From Pseudohongiella sp. (lineage in GTDB: Bacteria; Pseudomonadota; Gammaproteobacteria; Pseudomonadales; Pseudohongiellaceae), in the NCBI GenBank assembly GCA_030696315.1, contig JAUYSM010000109.1:16702-80701 (forward strand): a stretch of 64,000 nucleotides of DNA. The letters run 5' to 3'. Position 1 is the first letter of the stretch. Each line of letters begins with the position of its first letter. The notes beneath the pieces were generated by a model. It saw only the letters and a program-made list of their open reading frames with translations, had not been told where the DNA came from and made no database searches. Made by a program: the position numbers and the translations under genes. Below are positions 24,878 to 33,345 of this stretch, in pieces.

Positions 24878-24912
24878 CCGGTGAAATTTTACACAGTGGT
24901 AACCCTTGTCTT

Positions 24913-26358
24913 ATGTGCTCAACTACTACAGAAACCTTGCAGTCCATGACTGATCGCGCCCAAACGCTCAAACAACAGGGCGATCTGGCGGGAGCGTTGT
25001 CCGTTTACGAAACTGCTGTGCAAGCCTGGCCACAAAGTGCTGTCGCACACCATAATCTTGCGTCAACGCTTGGGGATGCGGGGCGCTATGAAGAGTCGGC
25101 GCAAACAGCCATGAAGGCGATAAAGCTTGGTATACGGGCGCCGGAAACCCGTCTGGTGCTGGCTCGAGCGCATATGCATGCTGGGCAGCTCACTGCAGCG
25201 CAACTGGCGTATCGAGAGGCGATCAGTATGCGCCCGGATATGGTCACTGCGCTGTTCGAGCTGACTCAATTGTTGTGGATGAGCAGTGCCGATCAGAACA
25301 TTGCCTTGCAGCCCCTGGTGAATGCAGTTCGTGCTTTCCCGATGTCAGCAGACTTGCATATGGCACTGTCTCAAGCGCTTGAATTCACTGGTGATAAGCA
25401 GGGTGCCGTGCGTGTAATTCTGGATCTGGCAACACGCAATGCTGCCGATGGGCTGTTGATGGTGCGCGCAGCTGATCTGTTGTTGGATATTGGCAATCTC
25501 GAGCATGGACGTGAATTGGCAATTCGCGCCTTCACGGCGGACCGTTCCTCTTTTCCGGCGCTGATGGCGGTAGCGCGCGCTGCATTGGCCTGTGGCGAAG
25601 TAGAGGGAGCGAGCGCGGCGGTCATTGAAGCATTAAATCGTCGTCCCTTTGATCAGCACGTGCTGGCGCTGCAGGCGATGGTCTGGCGTATGAGCAACAA
25701 TCCGGGCTTTGATGCTTTGTACGACTACTCTTCCATGGTCAGATCCTATTTTATTGAGCCACCGGCAGGTTGGAGCACGCGGGCGGACTATCTGGCAGAT
25801 CTGGCCGTTGAGCTTAAGGAGGCGCATCACTTCCGCACCCATCCATTTGGTCATTCTGTCCGGCAAGGCAGTCAATTGGCCAATATTTTTACAGTCGGTA
25901 CACCTGCCATACAGGGCTTTCTGCAAGCCTTGCAGGCACCGGTTAACGCGCACCTGGAACACCTCGGCTCGGGTCCTGATCCGCTACGCAGGCGCAACAA
26001 CGGGTCCTGGCTGATACAGGGGATCTGGTCGGTGATGCTGAGGCCGGGCGGATTTCATGTAGACCACGTGCATCAGGAAGGTTGGCTGTCATCCGCGTTT
26101 TATGTGGAATTGCCGTCTGTGGTCACCAGCCCCGATGCCAAAAAAGCAAAAGGGCAGGGCAGTGCGGCAACAAAAGAGGGTTGGATACGTTTTGGACAAC
26201 CCGGGTCACCGGTACAACCGGCGCAGCCTGCCCAACACTTTGTGCAGCCGGAACCTGGCATGCTGGTGCTGTTCCCTTCTTATATGTGGCACGGCACGGT
26301 GCCGTTCAGTGGTAAACAGCCGCGCCTGACCATTGCGATGGATATCATCCCTGGCTGA
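24913..26358 (+). CDS. TPR-repeat protein with C-terminal 2OG-Fe(II) oxygenase domain
   Basis: This 481-residue protein has tetratricopeptide-like repeats in its first 230 residues (A-W-P-Q-S-A-V-A-H-H-N-L and similar units) followed by a double-stranded beta-helix oxygenase domain (about 260-481). The iron facial triad is plausible as H and D in FHVDHVHQEGWLSSAFYVELP and the distal H in MWHGTVPF. The Arg that would hold 2-oxoglutarate is in RLTIAMDI. ATG 24913 is used, with another at 24946, as neither has a clear Shine-Dalgarno. No substrate is evident; the family commonly hydroxylates peptidyl, lipid or glycan targets bound to the TPR region. Confidence 0.85.
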   Translation: MCSTTTETLQSMTDRAQTLKQQGDLAGALSVYETAVQAWPQSAVAHHNLASTLGDAGRYEESAQTAMKAIKLGIRAPETRLVLARAHMHAGQLTAAQLAYREAISMRPDMVTALFELTQLLWMSSADQNIALQPLVNAVRAFPMSADLHMALSQALEFTGDKQGAVRVILDLATRNAADGLLMVRAADLLLDIGNLEHGRELAIRAFTADRSSFPALMAVARAALACGEVEGASAAVIEALNRRPFDQHVLALQAMVWRMSNNPGFDALYDYSSMVRSYFIEPPAGWSTRADYLADLAVELKEAHHFRTHPFGHSVRQGSQLANIFTVGTPAIQGFLQALQAPVNAHLEHLGSGPDPLRRRNNGSWLIQGIWSVMLRPGGFHVDHVHQEGWLSSAFYVELPSVVTSPDAKKAKGQGSAATKEGWIRFGQPGSPVQPAQPAQHFVQPEPGMLVLFPSYMWHGTVPFSGKQPRLTIAMDIIPG

Positions 26359-26378
26359 GAAAGTTCTGACAGCAGAAT

Positions 26379-26418
26379 CGCCGGCCGCTCTTTGATCGGG
26401 TCAAAAAGCAGCCGGGCG
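26379..26418. terminator. imperfect hairpin between the TPR-oxygenase and phoD-like genes
   Basis: CGCCGGCCGCTCTTTGA pairs with TCAAAAAGCAGCCGGGCG across a five-base loop, with two mismatches and one bulge. The genes on either side converge, so it may stop transcription from both. Confidence 0.45.
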
Positions 26419-26428
26419 AAAACGACAA

Positions 26429-28066
26429 TCAGGCCTGGCGGATCACATGTTCACCGGCAAAGCTGTCCATCGGTGCGATGGCCTCCACCGCGTACTCTTG
26501 CTCCATGACAGTGGATACGTAGTAGTAAGCGTTGGACACTTTTTCGCGGGTAATGTCCAGCTCCATCCAACCGCGACCCAAGCCGCGCATGTAACGCATT
26601 TCGGGGCTTGCCCTCATGAAGGCATTGACCAGTTGTTCCTCGGGTAATGGCATAAACGATTCAAAACCCGGCGAGCTGACACTGGGGGTGCCAAATTCCA
26701 CTGCAATGGCGTCGCCGTCATCATCATGCAGATCAAATGCCCAAGAGCTGTGTGTATCGCCTGCCAATACAACAGCGTTGTTGGCATGTTCGCGGAACAT
26801 CTGTAAGACCCGTTCGCGATTGGCGGGATAACCATCCCAGGCATCAAAATTCAGCGGCAGACCCAGTTGGCCACGTTCGCGTAACATCGCATAGCGACTA
26901 TTGGCGACGGCCTCACGTACCTCAGGTGCAAATTCTTCATTGGCGACCAGCGGGATATTCTTACGGCCCATGATCACCTGTTGTCCGATGATCTGCCAGG
27001 GATTGCCCGCATCTTTTGAGGTCTGCAGTTTTGCGGCCAGCCAGCTTTCCTGCTGACCACCAATAATTGACCGCGAGTCATCAGCCAGTTGGCTGCGCAG
27101 CATGTCGATATTCATATTGTGTGTCAGTTGCTCATCGCGGCCTACCAGACGGGTATCCATCATGATCAGCGAGGCAAGGTCGCCAAAATCAAAACTGCGG
27201 TAGATGATACCTTCTGCCATGCTGCCTTGTTCGCGGATGGGCAACCACTCGTGGAACGCCTGAATGGCTGCCAACCTGCGTGCACCAAAGTCGCCTTCAC
27301 CCTGGTCAGGATTGTGGTTCTCAGCGCCTTCTTTGAAGGTGTTGTTGGTGATCTCGTGATCATCCCACACGCAAATAAATGGATGCGCCTGGTGGATGGC
27401 CTGCAGATCTGCATCACTGCGGTATAAGCCGTAACGCATGCGGTAGTCTTCCAGCGACACAATTTCGTGGACGGGTTGTACGTGCCGGCCTTTTTCCAGT
27501 ATCAGCGGGTTGGCATAACCACCATCGGGGTACTCATAAATGTAGTCGCCCAGATGCACCACGGCGTCACAGTCGCGGGCGGCGATTTCCCGATAAACGT
27601 TGAAGTAACCTTGTGGGTAATTTGAACACGACACAACGGCCAGTCGCGCTTGTTCCACACCCGCTGCCGGCAAGGTGCGTGTCCGACCAATTGGGCTGCT
27701 CACGCCTTGTGCGGTAAACCGGTAGAAGTAGCTTTGCCCGGGTTCCAGGCCAGATGCATCCACTTTGACCGTGAAGTCGCGCGCCGGGCCGGTACTTGCA
27801 GTGCCCGATGCCACAATATTGGCAAAGCGCTGATCGCTGGCAACCTGCCACTCTAGTTGTACGGCCTCAGGTACACCGCTGCCGGGTAATACCCGCGTCC
27901 ACAAAATGACACGATCCTGCAGAGGATCGCCACTGGCCACGCCATGCGTAAAATGTGCTGCTGCTGCCGCCAATACCGGCATGCCGCGTACCGATAAACT
28001 ACCCAGCATGACGGCAGAAACTGCCAGAAAACGGCGACGGTTGAGCTGAAAAAGATTCTGGGACAT
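26429..28066 (-). CDS. phoD: alkaline phosphatase D family protein (PhoD-like)
   Basis: This 545-residue protein begins with a Tat signal (NRRRFLAVSAVMLGSLSV) and a short PhoD N-terminal domain, then the metallophosphatase core. Metal-binding signatures are visible as VHLGDYIYEY (Asp), CVWDDHEITNN (Asp/His) and LAGDTHSSWAF (Asp/His). The enzyme should hydrolyse phosphate mono- or diesters in the periplasm, using Ca2+ and Fe3+ as in B. subtilis PhoD. It is 72 bp upstream-flanked by a DUF2835 gene on the same strand. Phosphate control is likely, but no Pho box is evident. Confidence 0.93.
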   Translation of the reverse strand: MSQNLFQLNRRRFLAVSAVMLGSLSVRGMPVLAAAAAHFTHGVASGDPLQDRVILWTRVLPGSGVPEAVQLEWQVASDQRFANIVASGTASTGPARDFTVKVDASGLEPGQSYFYRFTAQGVSSPIGRTRTLPAAGVEQARLAVVSCSNYPQGYFNVYREIAARDCDAVVHLGDYIYEYPDGGYANPLILEKGRHVQPVHEIVSLEDYRMRYGLYRSDADLQAIHQAHPFICVWDDHEITNNTFKEGAENHNPDQGEGDFGARRLAAIQAFHEWLPIREQGSMAEGIIYRSFDFGDLASLIMMDTRLVGRDEQLTHNMNIDMLRSQLADDSRSIIGGQQESWLAAKLQTSKDAGNPWQIIGQQVIMGRKNIPLVANEEFAPEVREAVANSRYAMLRERGQLGLPLNFDAWDGYPANRERVLQMFREHANNAVVLAGDTHSSWAFDLHDDDGDAIAVEFGTPSVSSPGFESFMPLPEEQLVNAFMRASPEMRYMRGLGRGWMELDITREKVSNAYYYVSTVMEQEYAVEAIAPMDSFAGEHVIRQA

Positions 28067-28138
28067 GGCGACGTGCTCCTGTGTTAACGGAATGCGCTGT
28101 ATCCTGCCACCTCAAAAAGACAACTTGGTGACAGGAGG

Positions 28139-28363
28139 TCAGTTGATTTTTCTAACGGAAACCAGCTTGTTGTCATCGTCAATATCAAGGCAAAAGCTGC
28201 CGTGGATTCCAGTATGCGTGACAAAGCGTTGCAGAATGGCAGATGGAAACTGAACTTTGCGTCCATCGCGGGCGGTACAGATCACTTGGCGCACGGCGCC
28301 TTGATAGTGGCGTTGGTACTGCTCCGGTGAAATATGCAGGTCAACAACAATAGATTTAGGCAT
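28139..28363 (-). CDS. DUF2835 family protein
   Basis: This 74-residue protein starts SIVVDLHISPEQYQRHYQGAV and continues VICTARDGRKVQFPSAILQRFVTHTGIHGSF, the DUF2835 pattern. No catalytic residue or signal is seen. It sits between YqaA-like (40 bp upstream) and PhoD-like (72 bp downstream) genes on the same strand and could share their transcript. The ATG has no competing alternative. The family occurs in marine gammaproteobacteria and has no assigned role. The name is reasonably secure from the sequence pattern. Confidence 0.85.
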   Translation of the reverse strand: MPKSIVVDLHISPEQYQRHYQGAVRQVICTARDGRKVQFPSAILQRFVTHTGIHGSFCLDIDDDNKLVSVRKIN

Positions 28364-28403
28364 GGTTGTGATACTTTTCTAAAAACACAGGACGGTTTAA
28401 AAG

Positions 28404-28823
28404 TTACATCAGGCGACTTGCCAGGAAAATGAGTACAGCGTAGCGCAGACTTTTGCCGATCGCCACCAGCAGCAGGAACAGCCAGAATTGCACTCTGAGT
28501 GCGCCTGCGACAAAGGTAAGTGGGTCACCCACGACGGGTAACCACGCCAGCAACAGGCTCCAGACCCCATATCGATTAAATTGATCCTGTGCGCGACTGA
28601 GTTGCTCTGCTGATACCGGAAACCAGGGCTTGTCTCGAAATTTCACAATTTGACAACCAAGATACCAGTTAAGACAGGATCCCAGAGTATTGCCCACGGT
28701 TGCTGCCAACCAGAGCAGCCAAGGGGTGTAGCCTTGTTGGAACAGCGCCAATAGCAACACTTCGGATGATGCCGGAAACAGGGTCGCCGCAATAAATCCG
28801 GTCAATGCCAGGGATAAATACAT
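28404..28823 (-). CDS. YqaA-type membrane protein (DedA/SNARE-associated superfamily)
   Basis: This 139-residue inner-membrane protein has four or so hydrophobic segments and the conserved core ASSEVLLLALF, NTLGSCLNWYLG, LLLAWLPVVGDPLTFVAGALRV. These are the re-entrant-loop features of small DedA-like proteins such as E. coli YqaA. ATG 28823 is used, preceded directly by an in-frame GTG. Related DedA members help flip or balance lipids. YqaA itself is not well understood. It lies 22 bp after the end of the alpha/beta hydrolase gene on the same strand. Confidence 0.88.
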   Translation of the reverse strand: MYLSLALTGFIAATLFPASSEVLLLALFQQGYTPWLLWLAATVGNTLGSCLNWYLGCQIVKFRDKPWFPVSAEQLSRAQDQFNRYGVWSLLLAWLPVVGDPLTFVAGALRVQFWLFLLLVAIGKSLRYAVLIFLASRLM

Positions 28824-28845
28824 CACAAATGCAGGATCTCATAAC

Positions 28846-30924
28846 TCATGGAGCTAACTCAAACAAGGGCTGCTGAGCGCGTGCAACGCCCATCAACACC
28901 GGTTTGAAGGCGGGTAACAAAAATCCATCCGCTATCAAGGTATCGGTCGCCGTCTCATATTGACGTAGATAGTCATCAAAATCCCGGTACAAACTTGCAA
29001 TGGAGGGACGCGGATCACCAGCCGCGTGTGCCGCCTGATCCGTGCGTGGCAAGGGCAAATAACCGCCGCTTAAAGTGGCCAGTTCGGTATCGGCTCCGGT
29101 AGCTGTCGCGCGCAGATTCCATGGCAGGAAAGTAGCCAGCGGTACCGAGGTCAGTGGGGGCAGAATGAGACCTGTTGCAAGATCATTATTGTCGCTGCCA
29201 GTTGCGGGAACCCGCGCGCCATATTTACGCTCGCTGCTGAAATCGCGCAGCGCAACAATGCCATGACTGAGAAAGGTTTCACCAAAATCGGCATGGATGA
29301 CCTGGTACATGGTGCGGGGATGTTGGATGCCGGGTATGGCTCGCCAGACCGCAGGATTGATCTCGCCACTGTCATTGCCGGCCTGGTTCAGATGCGAGCT
29401 CACCAGTGTGCCGTTGCTGATTTTTGGGTACACCGAGTCCGGCGGTGTTTTGCCTTCATTCACCCAGTCCAGCATGGCGGACAACAGTGATTCGGCAATC
29501 GGGGTCCACAGATTGGGGTTGGCAGGCAGTTGCCCGGTGCTCGGCGCGCCAGCAACACCGTTACCCGCGCTGTGCGGGGAGCCGCCAATGGTGTAAAAAC
29601 GCACATTGTCCGGAATATCGGCATCACTGAGGCCCAAGGCATCGGTATGCGGCAGTGATCCGCCTCGCAGCCAATATTCATTACTGGTCTGGATGTGCAT
29701 CAGCCTGGGTTCAGTGCCGCTGGCACGCGCGTTTTTGAGAATGCCATCGCTGCGACCAGTAAAGGGGTCAATGCTGTCGCCATAGGTGAACGGAAAATAA
29801 TCATTCGGGAACAGATGGTTTTCGTGTTGGCCATTGGTACGTGTAGGCATGGCAAAACGCTGGTTGAACATACCAAAACCGGCTCCGGCAATCAGCGGGA
29901 CTACCCCGTCAAACACGTGTCGGCCGCGCAGGTCTTCATTAAAGCCCTGATACAGAAACTGTCGTAGCAGTCGACCACTTTGTGAATAGCCCCAGGCCAC
30001 AGTGGACGTAATCGGTCGCAATTTCAGGGCATTCATTTGCATCGCCAGTGCCGTTGGAGCCGGGTCATCCAAGGCGTAGCGCAGCGCTGAGACCACATCG
30101 CGAATACCCGCCAGTCCGGCGCCGCTGAGCACCGGATCTTGCGCTTCATAACTGAGTTCGTAGATATATCCGGCTTGTAAACCGCCCTGCAGGTTCAGGG
30201 TAATCAGCGGCTGATTACTGTCAGGCGCCGCCTGGATGTTGAGCGTAAACTGATCGCGTGCAATAGGCTGGCGATCAAAATCCTGACGCGCGCGTACGCT
30301 CAAAGTGGCATGTTCCGAACCGCTTGCGGTCGGCACATAGGCCAGATGGAAACTGCCGGCGATATTGAGGTCATTGCTGTTGCTGGACGGGATAATCTCG
30401 TAGCGCACCTGACCGCTGACAGGCGCCTCCTGATCGGAAACCACTGGTGCAAACAGGCGCAGTCGGTCCTCTGCCGGCGGAATTTCATTAATCCAGCCGG
30501 TGGCAATAAAGGTGTGTCCCTGCAATGCCAAGGGATGTGACAGGGACACTTCTGGTGGTAATCGGCTGCCACCACGATTGTTAACGTGATACAGCAGACT
30601 GGTGCTGAGTGTTTCCCCGCGTGGTATCAGCAACTTGAAGTCGCTGGAAAATTCGATCAGGCCGTTGGTGTTCAGCGGCGCATAGTGGATATCCACTATT
30701 TTCTGATTGCCCTGATGCTGCGGATCGAGCGTGAAATGCAACACCCCGGTAATTTTTTCATAGATCGCCGGGCTGCCCGGGTCGCTCAGCAAAACCCGGC
30801 TGCGAATCTCTATGCCGGACAGCTCTGCGTGCAGCGCGGTGCTGAACAGCTGCATAAACATCAGCATGACCATCAACAGCGGTCGGTGCAGTTTCAAGTG
30901 TGTCGAAAACCAGCGTGTCAACAT
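28846..30924 (-). CDS. large secreted alpha/beta hydrolase domain protein (PF20091-like)
   Basis: A protein of about 692 residues with an N-terminal signal peptide ending near HAE in STALHAELSG, then a beta-rich region (about 35-260) and an alpha/beta hydrolase core. The nucleophile elbow is GYSQSG (Ser about 314). The later segment RGRHVFDGVVPLIAGAGFG and the C-terminal VLMGVARAQ match the large hydrolase-10 type proteins. The reaction is unknown. ATG 30924 is preferred to a TTG at 30930; its stop-start contact with the dehydrogenase gene puts it in one operon with dehydrogenase and sulfatase. It may remove esters or lactones from the same polysaccharide-derived substrate. Confidence 0.85.
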   Translation of the reverse strand: MLTRWFSTHLKLHRPLLMVMLMFMQLFSTALHAELSGIEIRSRVLLSDPGSPAIYEKITGVLHFTLDPQHQGNQKIVDIHYAPLNTNGLIEFSSDFKLLIPRGETLSTSLLYHVNNRGGSRLPPEVSLSHPLALQGHTFIATGWINEIPPAEDRLRLFAPVVSDQEAPVSGQVRYEIIPSSNSNDLNIAGSFHLAYVPTASGSEHATLSVRARQDFDRQPIARDQFTLNIQAAPDSNQPLITLNLQGGLQAGYIYELSYEAQDPVLSGAGLAGIRDVVSALRYALDDPAPTALAMQMNALKLRPITSTVAWGYSQSGRLLRQFLYQGFNEDLRGRHVFDGVVPLIAGAGFGMFNQRFAMPTRTNGQHENHLFPNDYFPFTYGDSIDPFTGRSDGILKNARASGTEPRLMHIQTSNEYWLRGGSLPHTDALGLSDADIPDNVRFYTIGGSPHSAGNGVAGAPSTGQLPANPNLWTPIAESLLSAMLDWVNEGKTPPDSVYPKISNGTLVSSHLNQAGNDSGEINPAVWRAIPGIQHPRTMYQVIHADFGETFLSHGIVALRDFSSERKYGARVPATGSDNNDLATGLILPPLTSVPLATFLPWNLRATATGADTELATLSGGYLPLPRTDQAAHAAGDPRPSIASLYRDFDDYLRQYETATDTLIADGFLLPAFKPVLMGVARAQQPLFELAP

Positions 30925-30930
30925 AGACAA

Positions 30931-31875
30931 TTACCTTTTGAGTTCACGCAGAAACTGTTGGATGTTATCGGCCGTTTTATCCAGTAAGGCCTGACGGGCC
31001 TCCGGTGTTATCCACGCGTTATGAGGCGTCACAATCAGATTCAGCGGGTGATGTAATGCATCAAGCAGCGCATGCCCGTCACGCGGCGGTTCCTGCGGCA
31101 ATACATCCACACCATAGCCGCCCAGAATCCCGCTGTTAAGCGCATCCAATGCAGCCTGGTCATCGACCAAGCCACCGCGGGCGCAGTTTATCAGCAGACA
31201 ACCGGGTTTGATTTGTGAGAGCAAGCTGCGGCTGATCAGACCCTTGGTATGTTCGTTCAACGGACAGTGCAGGCTAATCACGTCTGCAGTTGGCGCCAGG
31301 TCGCTCAAGGCTGGGCGAGTGTCGTGCTGCGCGTTGCCTGGCCGGGCGCTGACGCTGACCCGCATACCAAACGCCTGCGCAAGCTGTGTTACCCGAGTAC
31401 CGAGTTCACCACTGCCAACAATCACCAGATGTTTGCCTTCAAGCTGCACTGTGCTGTGTTGTTGCAGACAGAAATCCGGGCTGCGCTGCCACTGCCCCTG
31501 CCGCACGGCGTCCTGATAGAGCGGTAATCGGTTTGCCAACGCCAGCATCAGCATCATCGTATGTTGAGCCACGCTGGCCGTGCCATAGGCTACGACATTC
31601 TTGACGCGTATGCCCAGTTGTTCGGCAGTGTTTAAATCCACATTGTTCATGCCGGTAGCGACCACGCAGATCAGTTTCAGTGACGGTAGTGCGCGCAGTG
31701 TGGCGGCGTCCAGTGTCACTTTGTTGCTGATGGCGATGTCAGCGCCGGCCAGTCTTGCCAGGCACTCAGCAGTGTGTGTCTGATCAAAAAGTACCAGGTC
31801 AGCGACGCTGTTTCTGATCGCAGTAAAGTCAACGCCAGCGCCCATGCTGGCGGTATCCAGAAATACTGCCTTCAT
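30931..31875 (-). CDS. D-2-hydroxyacid dehydrogenase (glycerate/hydroxypyruvate type)
   Basis: This 314-residue NAD(P)-dependent enzyme has the D-isomer-specific 2-hydroxyacid dehydrogenase fold. The nucleotide-binding motif is VGSGELGTRVTQ (about 153-164). Catalytic residues are R233 in CARGGLVDD, E262 in PQEPP and H285 in TPHNAW. It most resembles HprA-type glycerate dehydrogenases that reduce hydroxypyruvate or glyoxylate. It overlaps the sulfatase by 4 bp at its start and touches the hydrolase gene at its end. The physiological substrate in this operon is not clear. Confidence 0.92.
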   Translation of the reverse strand: MKAVFLDTASMGAGVDFTAIRNSVADLVLFDQTHTAECLARLAGADIAISNKVTLDAATLRALPSLKLICVVATGMNNVDLNTAEQLGIRVKNVVAYGTASVAQHTMMLMLALANRLPLYQDAVRQGQWQRSPDFCLQQHSTVQLEGKHLVIVGSGELGTRVTQLAQAFGMRVSVSARPGNAQHDTRPALSDLAPTADVISLHCPLNEHTKGLISRSLLSQIKPGCLLINCARGGLVDDQAALDALNSGILGGYGVDVLPQEPPRDGHALLDALHHPLNLIVTPHNAWITPEARQALLDKTADNIQQFLRELKR

Positions 31876-33230
31876 AAGGCGCGGGCAGCTGGTCGGTTCC
31901 AGGCGGCTTCCAGCACGGTGCTGTTGAGATTCTGTTTGGCTTGCTCCAGATACTGATGCAGACGCGTCATCACATCCGGGTTTTCACGTGCGAAACTGTA
32001 GGTTTCTGACGGGTCCAGTGCCAGATCAAACAACAGCCCCTCTGTGCCAAACTGCGATGCCTCATGATCAAAACGTGTGATGGCACTCAAGTAGTTTGAC
32101 TCCAGTACCAGTTTCCATTGACCGCTGCGGACACCGGCGATGCGGTCATTCTGGAACAGGAACAGCGCTTCGTGTGGTGAAGCTGCTCCGTCGCGTATCA
32201 CCGGCATGATGTCTTTGCCGTCAATGACCCTGTCAGTTGGCAGTTCACCACCCGCCAACGCCAATAATGTGGGGAACAGATCAATATTCATGACCGGCTC
32301 ATCACTGGATTGTCCGGCCGGTATTATCGAAGGCCAGCGCGCAATAAAGGGCACGCGTGCGCCGCCATCCCAGGACACGCCTTTGCGGTCGCGCAGGTGG
32401 CCGGCGCTGCCTTCCATCCACGGGCCGTTGTCGGAGGTGAAGATCACCAGGGTATTATCGTCCAGCCCCAGACGGTCGAGTGTTGCCAGAATTTCACCGG
32501 TGCTCCAGTCAATCTCCTCTACGACATCGCCATAGAGTCCCGCATCAGACTGGCCTTCAAACTGATCCGATACATACAGTGGTGCATGGGGAAATGTATG
32601 GGGGACATACAGGAAAAACGGCTGGTCTTTGTTCTGTTCAATGAATCGCACGGCCTCGGCTGTGTAGCGCTCTGTCAATGTGGACTGATCCACCGGGTCT
32701 TCAATGACCTGTTCGCCGCGATACAGTTCCAGCGGGTGCATATCGTTGCTATGCAGTAAGCCATAAAATTCGTCAAAACCATTGTGAATTGGCGAGCGTT
32801 CAGGCTGGTGGCCAAGGTGCCATTTGCCAATCATGGCAGTGCGATATCCTTCGGCCTGCAGCGCTTCACCAATGGTGATTTCGTCGGGTGACAAGCCGAT
32901 ATTGTTGGTAGGTCTGGCGACATCCATCACCAGATCCAGCCGGATGGGATACCGGCCGGTCAACAAGCCGCCCCGCGACGGTGTGCAGGTGTTGGCACTG
33001 GCATAAAAACTGTCCAGTCGCATGCCTTCGGAGGCCATACGATCCAGATGCGGAGTTTTGATCAGGGTGGCACCGTAGATGCCCAAATCCCCATAACCAA
33101 GATCATCTGCCATGATCACCACGATGTTGGGTTTGCCCGGCGCAGGCGTTTGAGCCTGCGCAGATTGAAAACTGGCTGCAGCGTTCAACACAAGGGGGAT
33201 CAGCAGAAGGGTAGTCAGCAGAAGCTTCAC
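31872..33230 (-). CDS. sulfatase, formylglycine-dependent, exported
   Basis: This 452-residue arylsulfatase-type enzyme begins at a GTG (33230) with GGAG 9 bases upstream and a signal peptide ending after ASFQSAQAQ. The catalytic Cys to be converted to formylglycine is C82 in NTCTPSRGGLLTGR. Metal-binding residues are in IMADDLGYGDLG and FTSDNGPW. The sulfated substrate is not given by sequence. It leads the sulfatase, dehydrogenase and hydrolase operon and is divergent from the GMC gene. A sulfatase-maturing enzyme is not in the window. Confidence 0.92.
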   Translation of the reverse strand: MKLLLTTLLLIPLVLNAAASFQSAQAQTPAPGKPNIVVIMADDLGYGDLGIYGATLIKTPHLDRMASEGMRLDSFYASANTCTPSRGGLLTGRYPIRLDLVMDVARPTNNIGLSPDEITIGEALQAEGYRTAMIGKWHLGHQPERSPIHNGFDEFYGLLHSNDMHPLELYRGEQVIEDPVDQSTLTERYTAEAVRFIEQNKDQPFFLYVPHTFPHAPLYVSDQFEGQSDAGLYGDVVEEIDWSTGEILATLDRLGLDDNTLVIFTSDNGPWMEGSAGHLRDRKGVSWDGGARVPFIARWPSIIPAGQSSDEPVMNIDLFPTLLALAGGELPTDRVIDGKDIMPVIRDGAASPHEALFLFQNDRIAGVRSGQWKLVLESNYLSAITRFDHEASQFGTEGLLFDLALDPSETYSFARENPDVMTRLHQYLEQAKQNLNSTVLEAAWNRPAARAL

Positions 33231-33345
33231 GGGGGTGCTCCGATCGTTGGAATTGTGGTCTAACAATATCACAAACAACATAGACGAACAGGGGCGAGGA
33301 GTTTATGCTCGAACGCATTCATAAAAAAATAACAAGCAGGGTTTT

